This document shows positions 1 to 8,161 of a stretch of DNA of 64,000 nucleotides, piece by piece. Numbering within the stretch: position 1 is the stretch's first letter; the number at the start of each line of letters is the position of its first letter. The position numbers and the translations under genes are program-made. The notes below the pieces were generated by a model. The model saw only the letters and a list, made by a program, of their open reading frames with translations. It searched no databases and was not told the origin of the DNA. Source of the DNA: Bacillus sp. cl95 (lineage in GTDB: Bacteria; Bacillota; Bacilli; Bacillales; Cytobacillaceae); assembly GCF_900115925.1 (NCBI RefSeq), contig NZ_FOYF01000004.1, forward strand, positions 22,347-86,346. The letters are read 5' to 3'.

Positions 1-879
1 ATTGGTACAATTGTAGGATCGCAAATCCCTGACATAGATACAGTTTTAAAGTTAAAAAGTAATGCCGTTTATATACGTAATCATCGAGGTGTAACCCATT
101 CTATACCAGCCGTTTTATTATGGCCGCTCATTATTATTGCCGTCGTCTATCCATTTTTTCCTACAGCCAATCTATTACACCTATGGATTTGGACATTTGT
201 GGCCGTTTTCCTTCATGTTTTCGTCGACATTTTTAATGCATATGGAACACAAGCGCTAAGGCCTTTTTCGTCGAAGTGGGTCGCTTTAGGAGTAATTAAC
301 ACCTTTGATCCATTCATTTTTGCCATTCACGTGATTGGTTTATTTATTTGGGCCACTGGTGTTCACCCTGGATACACTTTTATTGCTATTTACGCTATTA
401 TTGTGGCCTATTATGTCGTTCGCTTTATAGCCAAGATGAGGGTTCACCGTGAAGTAAGAAAAATGATACCTGATGCAACTGAAATTATCATTGCTCCGAC
501 CATGAAGTTTCATATTTGGCGAATTGCCGTCATGTCAGAAAAACAATTTTTTGTGGGGCGTGCCGAAAAGAACAAAGTAATGATTTTGGATCAATTTAAT
601 CGAGTGGCGGTGCCAAAAACAGCGGTTATAGAGGCTGCCAAGAAAGATAAAAACCTGTCTGCTTTTTTATCCTTCTCACCTGTATATCGGTGGGAGGTAG
701 ATGAATTTGATGAGCATTTCGAAGTAAGATTTATCGACCTGCGCTACCGAAGCAATGGATATTATCCATTCGTGGCAGTCGTGAAGCTAAATAGGGAATT
801 GGAGATCATCAATTCATATACAGGCTGGATTTTTAGTGAAGAAAAGTTAAGAAAGAAATTAGATATCCTACCAAGTTAA
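1..879 (+). CDS. yfhP: YfhP/YdjM-family membrane-bound metal-dependent hydrolase (5' end outside window)
   Basis: The reading frame is open from the first base, so the N-terminus lies outside the window; about 292 codons are visible. Near the start are a PDID segment and an HRGVTHS motif, the conserved Asp/His cluster of the YdjM/DUF457 membrane-bound putative metal hydrolases. Several hydrophobic segments follow, for example the stretch around IWTFVAVFLHVFVD and another ending in YAIIVAYYVV, then a soluble C-terminal half. In B. subtilis, yfhP lies in the same block as yfhJ, sspK, yfhH and recX, which supports the name. The catalytic activity is inferred from the family and its substrate is unknown. 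A bidirectional terminator starts at the stop codon. Confidence 0.85.
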   Translation: MGTIVGSQIPDIDTVLKLKSNAVYIRNHRGVTHSIPAVLLWPLIIIAVVYPFFPTANLLHLWIWTFVAVFLHVFVDIFNAYGTQALRPFSSKWVALGVINTFDPFIFAIHVIGLFIWATGVHPGYTFIAIYAIIVAYYVVRFIAKMRVHREVRKMIPDATEIIIAPTMKFHIWRIAVMSEKQFFVGRAEKNKVMILDQFNRVAVPKTAVIEAAKKDKNLSAFLSFSPVYRWEVDEFDEHFEVRFIDLRYRSNGYYPFVAVVKLNRELEIINSYTGWIFSEEKLRKKLDILPS

Positions 880-905
880 AAGCGGTGACATGTGTCACCG
901 CTTTT
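878..905. terminator. Bidirectional terminator between yfhP and yfhJ
   Basis: A 12-bp perfect stem (AAAAGCGGTGAC with its complement) encloses a 4-nt loop and has A-rich and T-rich flanks. It overlaps the stop codons of both convergent genes, so it can end transcription in either direction. Confidence 0.85.
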
Positions 906-1173
906 AATTTAATGTATTCTTATCCTGATCAAGATATTGTTTGTATTTAGGATTTTTCGCCGCAAATTCATGAAGTTTTTCTCCATAGCTTTCAATCCAT
1001 TCCCTTACAATCTTCTCTGTCATTTCACTTCCTTTGTATGACCTGCCCGCCTTTGCGTAAGTCGTTTCAAAATCGTCCCAAAGCAGCTCCACCCAAGTCC
1101 TTGCCTGATTGTAGGATAGCTTATCATTCTTTTCTAACAAGAGATTCGCAAGTTTTTCATGATATTCATGCAT
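904..1173 (-). CDS. yfhJ: YfhJ, WVELL-motif family protein
   Basis: An 89-residue soluble protein of unknown function. It contains the signature RTWVELLWDDFE around residues 25-36 and the conserved tail KNPKYKQYLDQD, as in B. subtilis YfhJ. The start was set at the ATG at 1173 because GGAGGAG sits 6-7 nt upstream; the in-frame TTG five codons earlier overlaps that ribosome site. It converges with yfhP and is divergent from sspK, the same arrangement as the B. subtilis yfh locus. No catalytic residues or membrane segments are visible, and no function is proposed. Confidence 0.85.
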   Translation of the reverse strand: MHEYHEKLANLLLEKNDKLSYNQARTWVELLWDDFETTYAKAGRSYKGSEMTEKIVREWIESYGEKLHEFAAKNPKYKQYLDQDKNTLN

Positions 1174-1308
1174 TAAGATCTCCTCCAATATTTAGCGATT
1201 GTTTTTTTCATACAAGCCCTCGATTAGTCAAATACTATACTTACGTGGATAGCACTGATGACGCTTTGCTTTTCACGCTTCTCAAACCTTACACAGGAGG
1301 TTATTCGT

Positions 1309-1482
1309 ATGAGAAATAACGCAACTAATTTCCCAAATCAGAACAACAACAAGTTTGAGGGAGAACCTCGTGCTAAAGCGGAATACGCGTCAAAACGCGC
1401 AAATGGGACAATCAACACCCATCCGCAAGAAAGAATGCATGCTTCATCCAATCGAGATGTGGATACAAACGAATTATTCTAG
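1309..1482 (+). CDS. sspK: Small acid-soluble spore protein K
   Basis: A 57-residue, highly polar protein with the SspK signature [20 protein letters not shown] and [12 protein letters not shown]. SspK is a minor SASP found in the spore core and made in the forespore, normally under sigma-G. The start was chosen at ATG 1309, preceded by ACAGGAGG at good spacing; an upstream in-frame ATG at 1258 has no ribosome site and would add residues unlike the family. I could not identify a clear sigma-G promoter. A hairpin terminator follows the gene. It is strong evidence that the organism forms spores. Confidence 0.95.
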   Translation: MRNNATNFPNQNNNKFEGEPRAKAEYASKRANGTINTHPQERMHASSNRDVDTNELF

Positions 1483-1513
1483 AAGGATCATTTAGAGTAT
1501 AATTGTCCCAATG

Positions 1514-1547
1514 AAGTCAGAGAATCTCGCTCTGGCTTTATTCTTTT
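1514..1547 (+). terminator. Terminator downstream of sspK
   Basis: A 9-bp stem (AAGTCAGAG with CTCTGGCTT, one G-U pair) and a T-rich tail follow sspK. The right arm overlaps the stop codon of the convergent yfhH. Confidence 0.75.
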
Positions 1548-1861
1548 AGCTTTAACATAGAAATAGGCAAGGCATCTTCCTGTTCAGGGCTGTTTACACG
1601 TTGGCCCCACGCAAAAATACCGTTAAGATAGTCGATTTTAAAATAAGATCCTGGATCTCCTTCAATTTCATATGTTTCGCCTGGAATAAAGATTTCAGGG
1701 TTCAAAAGATACGCTTTTGCCATTACTGCTTTTCGTTCTAGTACGGCGAATTCATTGACCATCCCCATTTGCTCAGCCTTTCTTGCTTTTTCATGAAGTT
1801 GGGCTATTTCCTGTTTAAGTTCATACTCGCTCATTTCACTATATCTTTTTTCTTGATTCAT
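1538..1861 (-). CDS. yfhH: YfhH, DUF1811 family protein
   Basis: A 107-residue cytoplasmic protein. It matches the YfhH/DUF1811 pattern: an N-terminal helical region (EKARKAEQMG, VLERKAVMAKAYLLNPE) followed by a small beta domain with PGETYEIEGD and LNGIFAWGQR. The function of the family is not established. The start was placed at the ATG at 1861, where AAAGGTGA lies about 8 nt upstream; the GTG four codons earlier is inside that ribosome site. Its position next to sspK and recX matches B. subtilis, where the neighbouring gene (yfhG) is recX. It converges with sspK and shares the terminator region. Confidence 0.85.
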   Translation of the reverse strand: MNQEKRYSEMSEYELKQEIAQLHEKARKAEQMGMVNEFAVLERKAVMAKAYLLNPEIFIPGETYEIEGDPGSYFKIDYLNGIFAWGQRVNSPEQEDALPISMLKLKE

Positions 1862-1965
1862 GAATGATTTCACCTTTCTTAGATGTTCTAATAACGTTCA
1901 CTTTCCTCTAGTATAGGCAATCCTGTATGATTAGAAAAGTAAAAGCAATGAAGAAAGGAACTCAA

Positions 1966-2646
1966 ATGATGAAAACAATGATTATTACCGGTGGAGGCTC
2001 CGGTCTTGGTAAAGAGATTGCTTTTTTACTTGCTAAACAGGACTACCATGTTCTCTTGACCGGCAGAAATCTTGAAAAATTAAGTGCTACGCAAAAAGAT
2101 ATCGAAAACTTTGGCGGAAAGGCAGATGTAAGTCAGCTCGATGTGACAGATCCTCAAAATGTACAGTCTCTACTGGCATCCGCAAGCAGTCTCTATGATA
2201 TCCAAGGGATTGTTAATAACGCCGGTGTTGGCTACTTTGGTCCGTTCACAGATATAGCTAATAATCAAATTACAAACATGATCGAAACCAATGTTTTAGG
2301 AACCATCTATACAACAAAAGCTATCCTTCCTTTTTTAACTTCAAAAGGGAGAGGACATATCATCAATATCATTTCAACGGCTGGTTTACGGGGAAAAGTG
2401 AATGAAGCGGTCTATGTTGCGAGTAAATTTGCGGTGAGAGGCTTTACAGAAAGCTTGCAAAAAGAGTACGAAAATACAGGCATCCATTTTACATCTGTGT
2501 ACATGGGTGGCATGGACACACCTTTTTGGGAAAACAGTGATCATATTGCAGATCCTTCAAGATTACGTGCTCCTTGCGAAATTGCAGAAATAATCATAAA
2601 CAATTTGGAAAAGCACGAGATTATCATTGAAAATAAAAAATCATGA
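1966..2646 (+). CDS. Short-chain dehydrogenase/reductase
   Basis: A 226-residue classical SDR oxidoreductase. The N-terminal Rossmann motif TGGGSGLGKEIA binds NAD(P); NNAG is near residue 85; the catalytic triad is visible as Ser in IISTAG and YVASK (Tyr-x-x-x-Lys). An Arg in the TGRN segment after the second strand suggests NADP preference, an inference only. The substrate is unknown. The start was set at ATG 1966 because AAAGGA lies 6 nt upstream; in-frame ATGs further upstream lack a site. This gene is an insertion relative to the B. subtilis yfhH-recX arrangement. It ends in the terminator shared with convergent recX. Confidence 0.88.
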   Translation: MMKTMIITGGGSGLGKEIAFLLAKQDYHVLLTGRNLEKLSATQKDIENFGGKADVSQLDVTDPQNVQSLLASASSLYDIQGIVNNAGVGYFGPFTDIANNQITNMIETNVLGTIYTTKAILPFLTSKGRGHIINIISTAGLRGKVNEAVYVASKFAVRGFTESLQKEYENTGIHFTSVYMGGMDTPFWENSDHIADPSRLRAPCEIAEIIINNLEKHEIIIENKKS

Positions 2647-2669
2647 CATCTTTCATGTCATGATTTTTT
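2635..2669. terminator. Bidirectional terminator between the SDR gene and recX
   Basis: AAAAAA, a 9-bp perfect stem (TCATGACAT / ATGTCATGA), a 5-nt loop and TTTTTT. The hairpin overlaps the SDR stop codon and its right T-run abuts the recX stop codon, so it serves both convergent genes. Confidence 0.9.
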
Positions 2670-3474
2670 ATTTTTCTTTTTCCTCGATGAATTTTTCGAT
2701 TACATCCAAATTAAAACCTTTTCTAAAAAGAAATTGCTTCATTTTTTGCTCATACTCGAATCCACTTAAGCTTTCGAACTTACGATGTGCCTTCTCTCCT
2801 TGGAATCTGACTGCATCCATTTCGTGCTCATCATCTCCTTTAAATTCTACCTCTTCCATGGCGATTGAAATGATATCAAAAGGATAACCTTTACGCACGA
2901 GCATTTGCTCAAGTTTTTGCTTCAGAATCCTTTCAGAATCCTTTTGATGTTTCTTAATGCCCTTTTCACATAATTTAACTGCTTTACTCACTTGCAAGTC
3001 AGTCTTAAATTCCTTAAGAGATAACTGAATAAGTGTTTCAGAAATGCCTTTTTCCTTTAACTCGTTTCGAATGACATTAATACCTTTATCCGTTGTATTG
3101 ATTTGAGTTCTCACAAATGCGATGGCAAACTGTTCGTCATCCAAATATTTTTGTTCAGTTAGTTTGTGTATTACCTCATCTATAGCAGATGGTTCCATGT
3201 CCTTTTGTTTCAAATAATCCCGTACTTCTTTTTCGGAACGCATTCTCATGGAGAGATAATGAATGGAAAGATTATATGATTTCCTTATATCATCAGCATA
3301 GGCGATTTCAGTTAGTGCTAACTGATCTACTTCCATCCCCTTTTTCAACCCATATTTTATCAGAACTGATTCATCTACACTAAATGCGTATTCTTCTCCA
3401 CGTCCTGAATCCATAAAAATATTATAACGATCTTTATTTTTTTGCTGTATGGAAATCTTCGTAATGATAGCCAT
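2668..3474 (-). CDS. recX: Recombination regulator RecX
   Basis: A 268-residue protein with the tandem three-helix repeats of RecX: SYNLSIHYLSMRMRSEKEVR, the conserved YLKQKD, and LTEQKYLDDEQFAIAFVRTQ, repeated in more divergent form toward the C-terminus. RecX binds RecA filaments and modulates recombination. Its length fits the long Bacillus type (about 264 residues). The start was taken at the ATG at 3474, with GAGGTGA a few bases upstream; an in-frame codon three triplets earlier overlaps that site. It is divergent from yfhF, as in the B. subtilis yfhF-yfhG order. Confidence 0.93.
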   Translation of the reverse strand: MAIITKISIQQKNKDRYNIFMDSGRGEEYAFSVDESVLIKYGLKKGMEVDQLALTEIAYADDIRKSYNLSIHYLSMRMRSEKEVRDYLKQKDMEPSAIDEVIHKLTEQKYLDDEQFAIAFVRTQINTTDKGINVIRNELKEKGISETLIQLSLKEFKTDLQVSKAVKLCEKGIKKHQKDSERILKQKLEQMLVRKGYPFDIISIAMEEVEFKGDDEHEMDAVRFQGEKAHRKFESLSGFEYEQKMKQFLFRKGFNLDVIEKFIEEKEK

Positions 3475-3572
3475 CCGTTTCACCTCGTTATTAATTTAAC
3501 ACATTCAAAGGGGGTTTTTCTTTTGGTACGGTGTAAAATAAAAAGAAAAGAATGGAAAGAGGAGGACAGAGG

Positions 3573-4475
3573 ATGAAAATAGCGATTGCAGGAGGTACGG
3601 GGTTTGTTGGAAGGGCTCTTACTGAAGAGTTGTTAAATAAGGGTCATGAAGTTTTTGTCTTAACAAGAACTGTAAAAAAAACCTCTCAAGAAATGCTCCA
3701 TTATGTTCAATGGCTCTCTTCACAATCGATGCCGGAGAAAGACTTGGATGGACTTGATGCTTTTATCAATCTGGCAGGAGAATCCATAAATAGCGGTAGA
3801 TGGACAGAGAGTCGTAAGGAACGAATCCTAAAAAGCCGACTTGAGGCAACACAGGAAGCTCTTCGGATTATAGATAGGCTAAATCATAAACCTTCCGTGT
3901 TAATAAATGCTAGTGCAATCGGTATATATGGTACTTCTCTGTCTAAAACCTTTACTGAAAATGACATTTCATATGGGCAAGATTTCTTGGCAAGCACTGT
4001 GGCTGCATGGGAATCCTCGGCACTTGAAGCAAAACATCATGGTGTTAGAGTGGTTTTGTGTCGATTTGGAATCATCTTAGATAGTACGGAAGGAGCTTTA
4101 CCTAGAATTGCTCTTCCTTATAGATTATTTGCCGGAGGTACTGTAGGAAATGGACAACAATGGCTATCGTGGATTCATCTTAAAGATGTCCTTCGTGGCA
4201 TCCAATATGCCATAGAGAAAAATGAATTACATGGGCCTGTAAATTTCACAGCCCCTCAACCAGTTCGGATGAAGGAATTTGGCAGAATTCTAGGAAAGGT
4301 TCTAAACCGTCCTCACTGGATACCTGCCCCAGGATTCGCTCTTAAATTACTGCTTGGAGAGATGAGTTTATTGGTATTGGAAGGACAAGAAGTGCTGCCT
4401 GAAAAACTGCTCCTTCATGACTTTCGATTTGAATATCCAACTCTTCCTCCAGCACTAAAAAATATTTTTTCTTAA
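3573..4475 (+). CDS. yfhF: YfhF, TIGR01777-type SDR epimerase family protein
   Basis: A 300-residue extended SDR. The N-terminal GGTGFVGRAL is the NAD(P)-binding glycine motif; NLAGESI, the ASAIGIYG segment (with a Tyr in the catalytic region) and the C-terminal TAPQPVRMKEF and RPHWIPAPGFALKLLLGEM are typical of the TIGR01777/DUF1731 group. Substrate and pathway are unknown. The ATG at 3573 was chosen because AGAGGAGG precedes it by 7 nt; the upstream ATG at 3552 would place that site inside the coding region. It is divergent from recX, with yfhE next on the same strand. Confidence 0.9.
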   Translation: MKIAIAGGTGFVGRALTEELLNKGHEVFVLTRTVKKTSQEMLHYVQWLSSQSMPEKDLDGLDAFINLAGESINSGRWTESRKERILKSRLEATQEALRIIDRLNHKPSVLINASAIGIYGTSLSKTFTENDISYGQDFLASTVAAWESSALEAKHHGVRVVLCRFGIILDSTEGALPRIALPYRLFAGGTVGNGQQWLSWIHLKDVLRGIQYAIEKNELHGPVNFTAPQPVRMKEFGRILGKVLNRPHWIPAPGFALKLLLGEMSLLVLEGQEVLPEKLLLHDFRFEYPTLPPALKNIFS

Positions 4476-4551
4476 AATCGTATCAATCCTTTTCTGTAAG
4501 GTAAAAATGGACTATGAAAGAAATCTATTTCCAGAAGGGATGATTTTTACA

Positions 4552-4686
4552 ATGGAAAAGAAGAAAAAAGAAAAAACGAAAAGTACATTATCAAGCATGC
4601 AGGAAGTTTTGTATGCGCATGAATTTAGGAAAGCTGACCGTGCAGCAGGCTTTGGTACATCCGGGAAACGCGGCGGAAACATCTAA
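4552..4686 (+). CDS. yfhE: YfhE family small protein
   Basis: A 44-residue basic protein with the YfhE pattern: a lysine-rich start (EKKKKEKTKSTLSS), then MQEVLYAHEFRKADRAAGF. Its function is unknown. Location between yfhF and yfhD agrees with B. subtilis. The start is uncertain: ATG 4552 gives the conserved N-terminus but lies about 12 nt from AGAAGGG, while an in-frame ATG at 4540 abuts that site. A 13-bp inverted repeat follows before yfhD. Confidence 0.8.
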   Translation: MEKKKKEKTKSTLSSMQEVLYAHEFRKADRAAGFGTSGKRGGNI

Positions 4687-4732
4687 ATATCAGGATATAT
4701 TTCCAAGCATATCTGAGAGCGATTTGCAGAAA

Positions 4733-4770
4733 ATAAAAGTACGGATGACATCTGTTTTCCGTACTTTTAT
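4733..4770 (+). terminator. Inverted repeat between yfhE and yfhD, probable terminator
   Basis: A 13-bp perfect inverted repeat (ATAAAAGTACGGA / TCCGTACTTTTAT) with a 12-nt loop. The T-run is inside the 3' arm rather than after it, so termination may be partial. Confidence 0.55.
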
Positions 4771-4790
4771 CTTTGAAAGGGGTTTTTGCA

Positions 4791-4982
4791 GTGGGTCGTT
4801 CCAACAAGCACAAAGCTCGTGATAAGAATAAAGGGTCACTTCCACAAGTCCCTAAGAATTTAAAATCTGACGGACAAGACGTTGAATTTTCACGCGAGAC
4901 GGCTGACCAAGGTGATTTAGAAGCCCTTGCACGTGCCAACGCTGCTAACCAGCGTGTGCAGCAAAAGCGTAGTAAAAAGTAA
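4791..4982 (+). CDS. yfhD: YfhD family protein
   Basis: A 63-residue polar protein matching YfhD: GRSNKHKARDKNK, then LPQVPKNLKSDGQDVEFSRE and ARANAANQRVQQKR. Function is unknown; the composition resembles small spore-associated proteins, but that is only an inference. The GTG at 4791 was chosen because it gives the family N-terminus (MGRS) and follows AAAGGGG by 8 nt; the ATG at 4773 lies upstream of that site. A strong hairpin follows. Confidence 0.85.
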   Translation: MGRSNKHKARDKNKGSLPQVPKNLKSDGQDVEFSRETADQGDLEALARANAANQRVQQKRSKK

Positions 4983-4989
4983 ACGTTAA

Positions 4990-5025
4990 AAGAAGCAGGG
5001 ACGAGATCCCTGCTTCTTCTCTTTG
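4990..5025. terminator. Terminator after yfhD, facing the DoxX gene
   Basis: A 12-bp stem (AAGAAGCAGGGA / TCCCTGCTTCTT), 5-nt loop and pyrimidine tail. It lies between the convergent yfhD and DoxX genes. Confidence 0.85.
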
Positions 5026-5036
5026 AATTTAAGTTA

Positions 5037-5540
5037 TTAATGAGTCACGTTATTTGGAGTAGTTGCGTTTTTGCCTTTAGCAAAGTAGTTTTTAACATAA
5101 GGAATTGCAAATCTGTCAACGCCCCAGTAATATGCCCCGCTACCTACGAATAATAGAATGATTGCTATTGTATAAAGAGTTGGGTTTGTGCTTGTTGTAC
5201 CTGCTAGTAAGAAGTTCAAGTTCATGAATGCACCGGCTATTAAAGCTGGAATTGTTGCCAATCCGATGATTAGACCTAATCCAACGAGGAATTCTCCCCA
5301 TGGAATTAAGATATTAAATAACCCTGCGTTCGGAACTGCAAAATTCTCTAAGAAGGCTGCATACCATGTTTGTACTGCTGGGTGTTCCCCGGTCGCTTTA
5401 GCTATTGCTCCTTGTAAGAAACCACTCGCTTCGAAACCACCTGTGATCTTATGCCATCCAGCTTCAATCCATTGAATACCAAGCCATATTCTTAATACGG
5501 TCCATACCATAGCTGCTTGAGGAGTTTTCCACCATCTCAT
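5037..5540 (-). CDS. DoxX family membrane protein
   Basis: A 167-residue integral membrane protein with four hydrophobic segments. Family hallmarks are the early RIWLGIQWIEAGWHKI and the PWGEFLVGLGLIIGL and AGAFMNLNFLLAG segments. DoxX-type proteins are linked to thiosulfate:quinone oxidoreductase or to redox/membrane stress, but the role here cannot be read from the sequence. The ATG at 5540 was preferred since AGGAG lies 9 nt upstream; the ATG three codons earlier abuts the site. It is monocistronic, convergent with yfhD, and has a long upstream intergenic region. Confidence 0.85.
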   Translation of the reverse strand: MRWWKTPQAAMVWTVLRIWLGIQWIEAGWHKITGGFEASGFLQGAIAKATGEHPAVQTWYAAFLENFAVPNAGLFNILIPWGEFLVGLGLIIGLATIPALIAGAFMNLNFLLAGTTSTNPTLYTIAIILLFVGSGAYYWGVDRFAIPYVKNYFAKGKNATTPNNVTH

Positions 5541-5826
5541 TACAATCATCTCCTAGTATTATTGTGAAGCTTTTCACAATTACATGTGGTACCTCACAGA
5601 AAAACAATTCTTTTTTAACAATCAGCCGGCTAGCGTTTCGTTTGAAGATGAGGTTTTTTCTATTTCCCTCTCTTCACTATCAATATACTCCTGAACCGTC
5701 AAAGTGACAACGGCTTTCACAGATTGTTAACATATCCAGATTGGAAATATGAAAACAATGTGAACATTCAAAAATAATGGTATCAAGTTGCAGGAAAATA
5801 GTCCTCCTTCCCCTAACGTCGGAAAT

Positions 5827-6014
5827 TGTGGAAACTGTTTATAATGTGGACAAATTTGTCGAATCGTTGTCGTATTAAGGTTTGTTGTATCATTGAATTG
5901 TGCATATCCTTCTGTGCATAACCCTCCTTTTACCTGTTGATAATGTGTATAAGTCTGTGGAATACTCTATTTTCAACGATTTACCTGTGGAAAACCTTTA
6001 ACTTCTGTTGATAA
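5827..6014 (-). promoter_or_regulatory. Cluster of DnaA-box-like 9-mers
   Basis: Two 9-mers match TTATNCACA on the minus strand: TGTGCATAA at 5913-5921 and TGTGTATAA at 5944-5952. In the same orientation there are near matches to TGTGGATAA: TGTGGAAAC (5827), TGTGGACAA (5845), TGTGCATAT (5899), TGTTGATAA (5935 and 6006), TGTGGAATA (5956) and TGTGGAAAA (5986). Nine sites in 188 bp form a DnaA-box cluster in an otherwise gene-free region (5541-6099). B. subtilis has such clusters outside oriC, where they affect initiation or gene expression. DnaA binding here is an inference. Confidence 0.5.
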
Positions 6015-6099
6015 CGCTTTCTTTTCTCTTACAAAAAGGAAGGATATTTCGTCGAAATGAGGGAATAGATACATAGTCACATGATTGGAGGTTTAATAA

Positions 6100-7158
6100 A
6101 TGGTTATCGAATTGCTAAAAGAACTGATATCCATCGAAAGTTCAAACAAGGATGGAGCGAACACGGCTGTTGATTTTTGCGCAGGCTGGTTGACTCGCCA
6201 TGGTCTTTCCCCTAAGCTTTTAGAAAATAACGGTTATAAGATGCTTATTTGTGAAATTGGTTCAGGAGACAAAACAATCATTTTCAATGGTCACGTTGAT
6301 GTGGTAAGCGGACAAGTTGGTCAATTTATGCCGTTTGAAAAAGAGGGAAAGCTTTATGGTAGAGGTTCTGCCGATATGAAAGCAGGTGTTGCCGCCATGA
6401 TGTGCGCTCTCTATCAATTAAGTGAAAAGCATTTAGATATTAAGATTCAACTTCAAATCGTCTCTGACGAAGAAATTGGCGGTTTTAATTGCAGTGGCTA
6501 TCTTGTTGAACAAGGTTATGTTGGTGATTTTGTCATTTGTTCAGAACCGACTCAACTAGACGTGGCATTGCAAGCTAAAGGGGTATTACAGCTGGACATT
6601 AAAGAATATGGTGTATCAGCCCATGGAAGTCGACCTTGGCAAGGTGAGAACGCAATTGAAAAAGCATACAATACGTATCAAAAAATCCGTACGCTTCCCT
6701 TCACTACTGAAAGCTCGGAATATTACTCTTTCCCATCGTTAAACTTGGCAAAAATTCATGCGGGTGATGTTTATAATAAAGTTCCCGATGAGTGCACCGT
6801 CTCTTTGGATATTCGTTACTTACCTACTCAGAGGATGGAGGACATTTTGAAACAAATTAAAGGAGTAACTGATGGATCAGTTCTTGTAAACATGTTTGCT
6901 CCCCCAATTGAAACAAGTAAGGACCATTCTGTTCTTACTCAACTTTCTCCTATTCTTAAAAAACTTACAAATAGAGATCCTGTCTTTTTTGGACAACATG
7001 GAACAGCTGATACTGTATTCTTTTCTAAAAAGGGCATACCAGCCATCGAGTTTGGACCAAGCGGAGCAAACTGGCATGGTGATGAAGAATATGTATGGAT
7101 CGATTCTGTCTACATATATGAGAACATCCTCATAGAACTGGCCTCAAGCTTAAAATAA
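6100..7158 (+). CDS. M20 family metallopeptidase/deacylase (ArgE/DapE-like)
   Basis: A 352-residue di-zinc hydrolase of the M20 family. Metal-ligand motifs are in order: GHVDVV (His65, Asp67), GRGSADMKAG (Asp92), DEEIGG (general base Glu near 124, Glu125), SEPTQ (Glu149) and a C-terminal His in GANWHGDEE (about 326). The middle lid domain contains SAHGSRPW. It should cleave an amide bond of a small N-acyl amino acid or peptide; whether the substrate is acetylornithine, succinyl-diaminopimelate or another is not decidable. GGAGG precedes the ATG by 8 nt. It is a single gene between the DnaA-box cluster and a terminator. Confidence 0.88.
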   Translation: MVIELLKELISIESSNKDGANTAVDFCAGWLTRHGLSPKLLENNGYKMLICEIGSGDKTIIFNGHVDVVSGQVGQFMPFEKEGKLYGRGSADMKAGVAAMMCALYQLSEKHLDIKIQLQIVSDEEIGGFNCSGYLVEQGYVGDFVICSEPTQLDVALQAKGVLQLDIKEYGVSAHGSRPWQGENAIEKAYNTYQKIRTLPFTTESSEYYSFPSLNLAKIHAGDVYNKVPDECTVSLDIRYLPTQRMEDILKQIKGVTDGSVLVNMFAPPIETSKDHSVLTQLSPILKKLTNRDPVFFGQHGTADTVFFSKKGIPAIEFGPSGANWHGDEEYVWIDSVYIYENILIELASSLK

Positions 7159-7237
7159 CAGTCTTTTCATTACGAAAAAAGATTCCGCTTTGGGAAACGA
7201 GGTCGATTCACAGGGAGAAAAATTAAAAATGCAGTAG

Positions 7238-7266
7238 AAAAAGAGGTGCAATTCGCACCTCTTTTA
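7238..7266 (+). terminator. Terminator downstream of the M20 peptidase
   Basis: An 11-bp stem AAAAGAGGTGC / GCACCTCTTTT with loop AATTC and T-rich end. The region from the stop codon (7158) to here holds nothing else recognisable. Confidence 0.8.
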
Positions 7267-7312
7267 TATTGTAATTAACTTCTAAATTACTTACCAATCA
7301 GTAAGAAATTGC

Positions 7313-8113
7313 TTACTGATTACTTGCTCTACTTGCTTCCTTTGAAATATTTACTTTCCAGGAAACAATTGTAGTGCTATCTCTGACATCATTATCTCGG
7401 ATATTCTTTAGGATTGACTGAATACTATCTTCATGAGAGTTAGAAAAAGCTTTGAAAATGTCATGTGGGTTTAAAAATGGTTCATTTGGGCATTCAATTA
7501 AACCATCCGTAGTTAAAAATATATGATTTTTACCTTTTCTTAGTTCCTTTACACCAACGCTATAACAAGGTACTTCCTCTTCAAAAGTATTTACTTGTCC
7601 TATCCATTCGTAAAATTGTCTTTGATTTAACTGATACTGACCAAAAGCAGCAAGTTCTGGGTGAAATAAATAAAGAACACAGTCCCCAACCGAAAACCAC
7701 CATACATACTTATCTTTTCTTACCACAATTAAACAAGCTGTTTCACCTGTAACCTTTCGACAATCAGATAGGAACGTTTCACCTTGAAACATATTTAAAA
7801 TCTTTTCTTCAAGTTGTTTAAAAGTACAGTGATTTGTGGGTAGGGATAGTAATTGTTTTATTTCAGATTTCTCACTTCCAAAAAGGTCTAAAATGATTTT
7901 TGCGCTTTCGGATGTGTTATGTGCATCCAGAATAATGGCGAACTCCCAATCTTCATTAACGTTTGTCCATACTAAACATCCATCTTCATTTTTATATTGT
8001 CCTGCATTTGAATTACCACCATAACGACCAACTACAATATGGTTGAGCTGAAGAATATTCGGTTTATCGACGAAGTTTTCTTGGCTACCGACCCAACTAA
8101 AATCTTTAATCAA
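7313..8113 (-). CDS. Divergent PP2C-like (PPM) phosphatase family protein
   Basis: A 266-residue soluble protein with a degenerate PP2C fold. Visible equivalents are NEDG (metal-binding NED), ILDAHN (DGHGG in canonical enzymes), TGETA (SGxTA), FSVGDCVLYLF (GDSR region), FLTTDGLIE (TDG) and RDSTTIVSW (usually DNxT). The metal-binding aspartates persist but DGHGG and DN are altered, so it may be active with changed specificity or serve as a sensor. The start is TTG at 8113 with AGAGGA upstream. It lies 48 nt behind the GNAT gene, so the membrane protein, GNAT and this gene may be one operon. A 10-bp inverted repeat (7296-7321) overlaps its stop. Confidence 0.7.
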   Translation of the reverse strand: MIKDFSWVGSQENFVDKPNILQLNHIVVGRYGGNSNAGQYKNEDGCLVWTNVNEDWEFAIILDAHNTSESAKIILDLFGSEKSEIKQLLSLPTNHCTFKQLEEKILNMFQGETFLSDCRKVTGETACLIVVRKDKYVWWFSVGDCVLYLFHPELAAFGQYQLNQRQFYEWIGQVNTFEEEVPCYSVGVKELRKGKNHIFLTTDGLIECPNEPFLNPHDIFKAFSNSHEDSIQSILKNIRDNDVRDSTTIVSWKVNISKEASRASNQ

Positions 8114-8161
8114 TGTTTTCTTCCTCTCAACCGAACCCGGTAGTTTTTGGGGTCTTTTTTT

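Noticed and set aside
7296..7321. AATCAGTAAG inverted repeat overlapping the PP2C-like stop as terminator
   Set aside because: A clean 10-bp stem but no T-run follows on the minus strand, so it was noted with the gene and not called a terminator.
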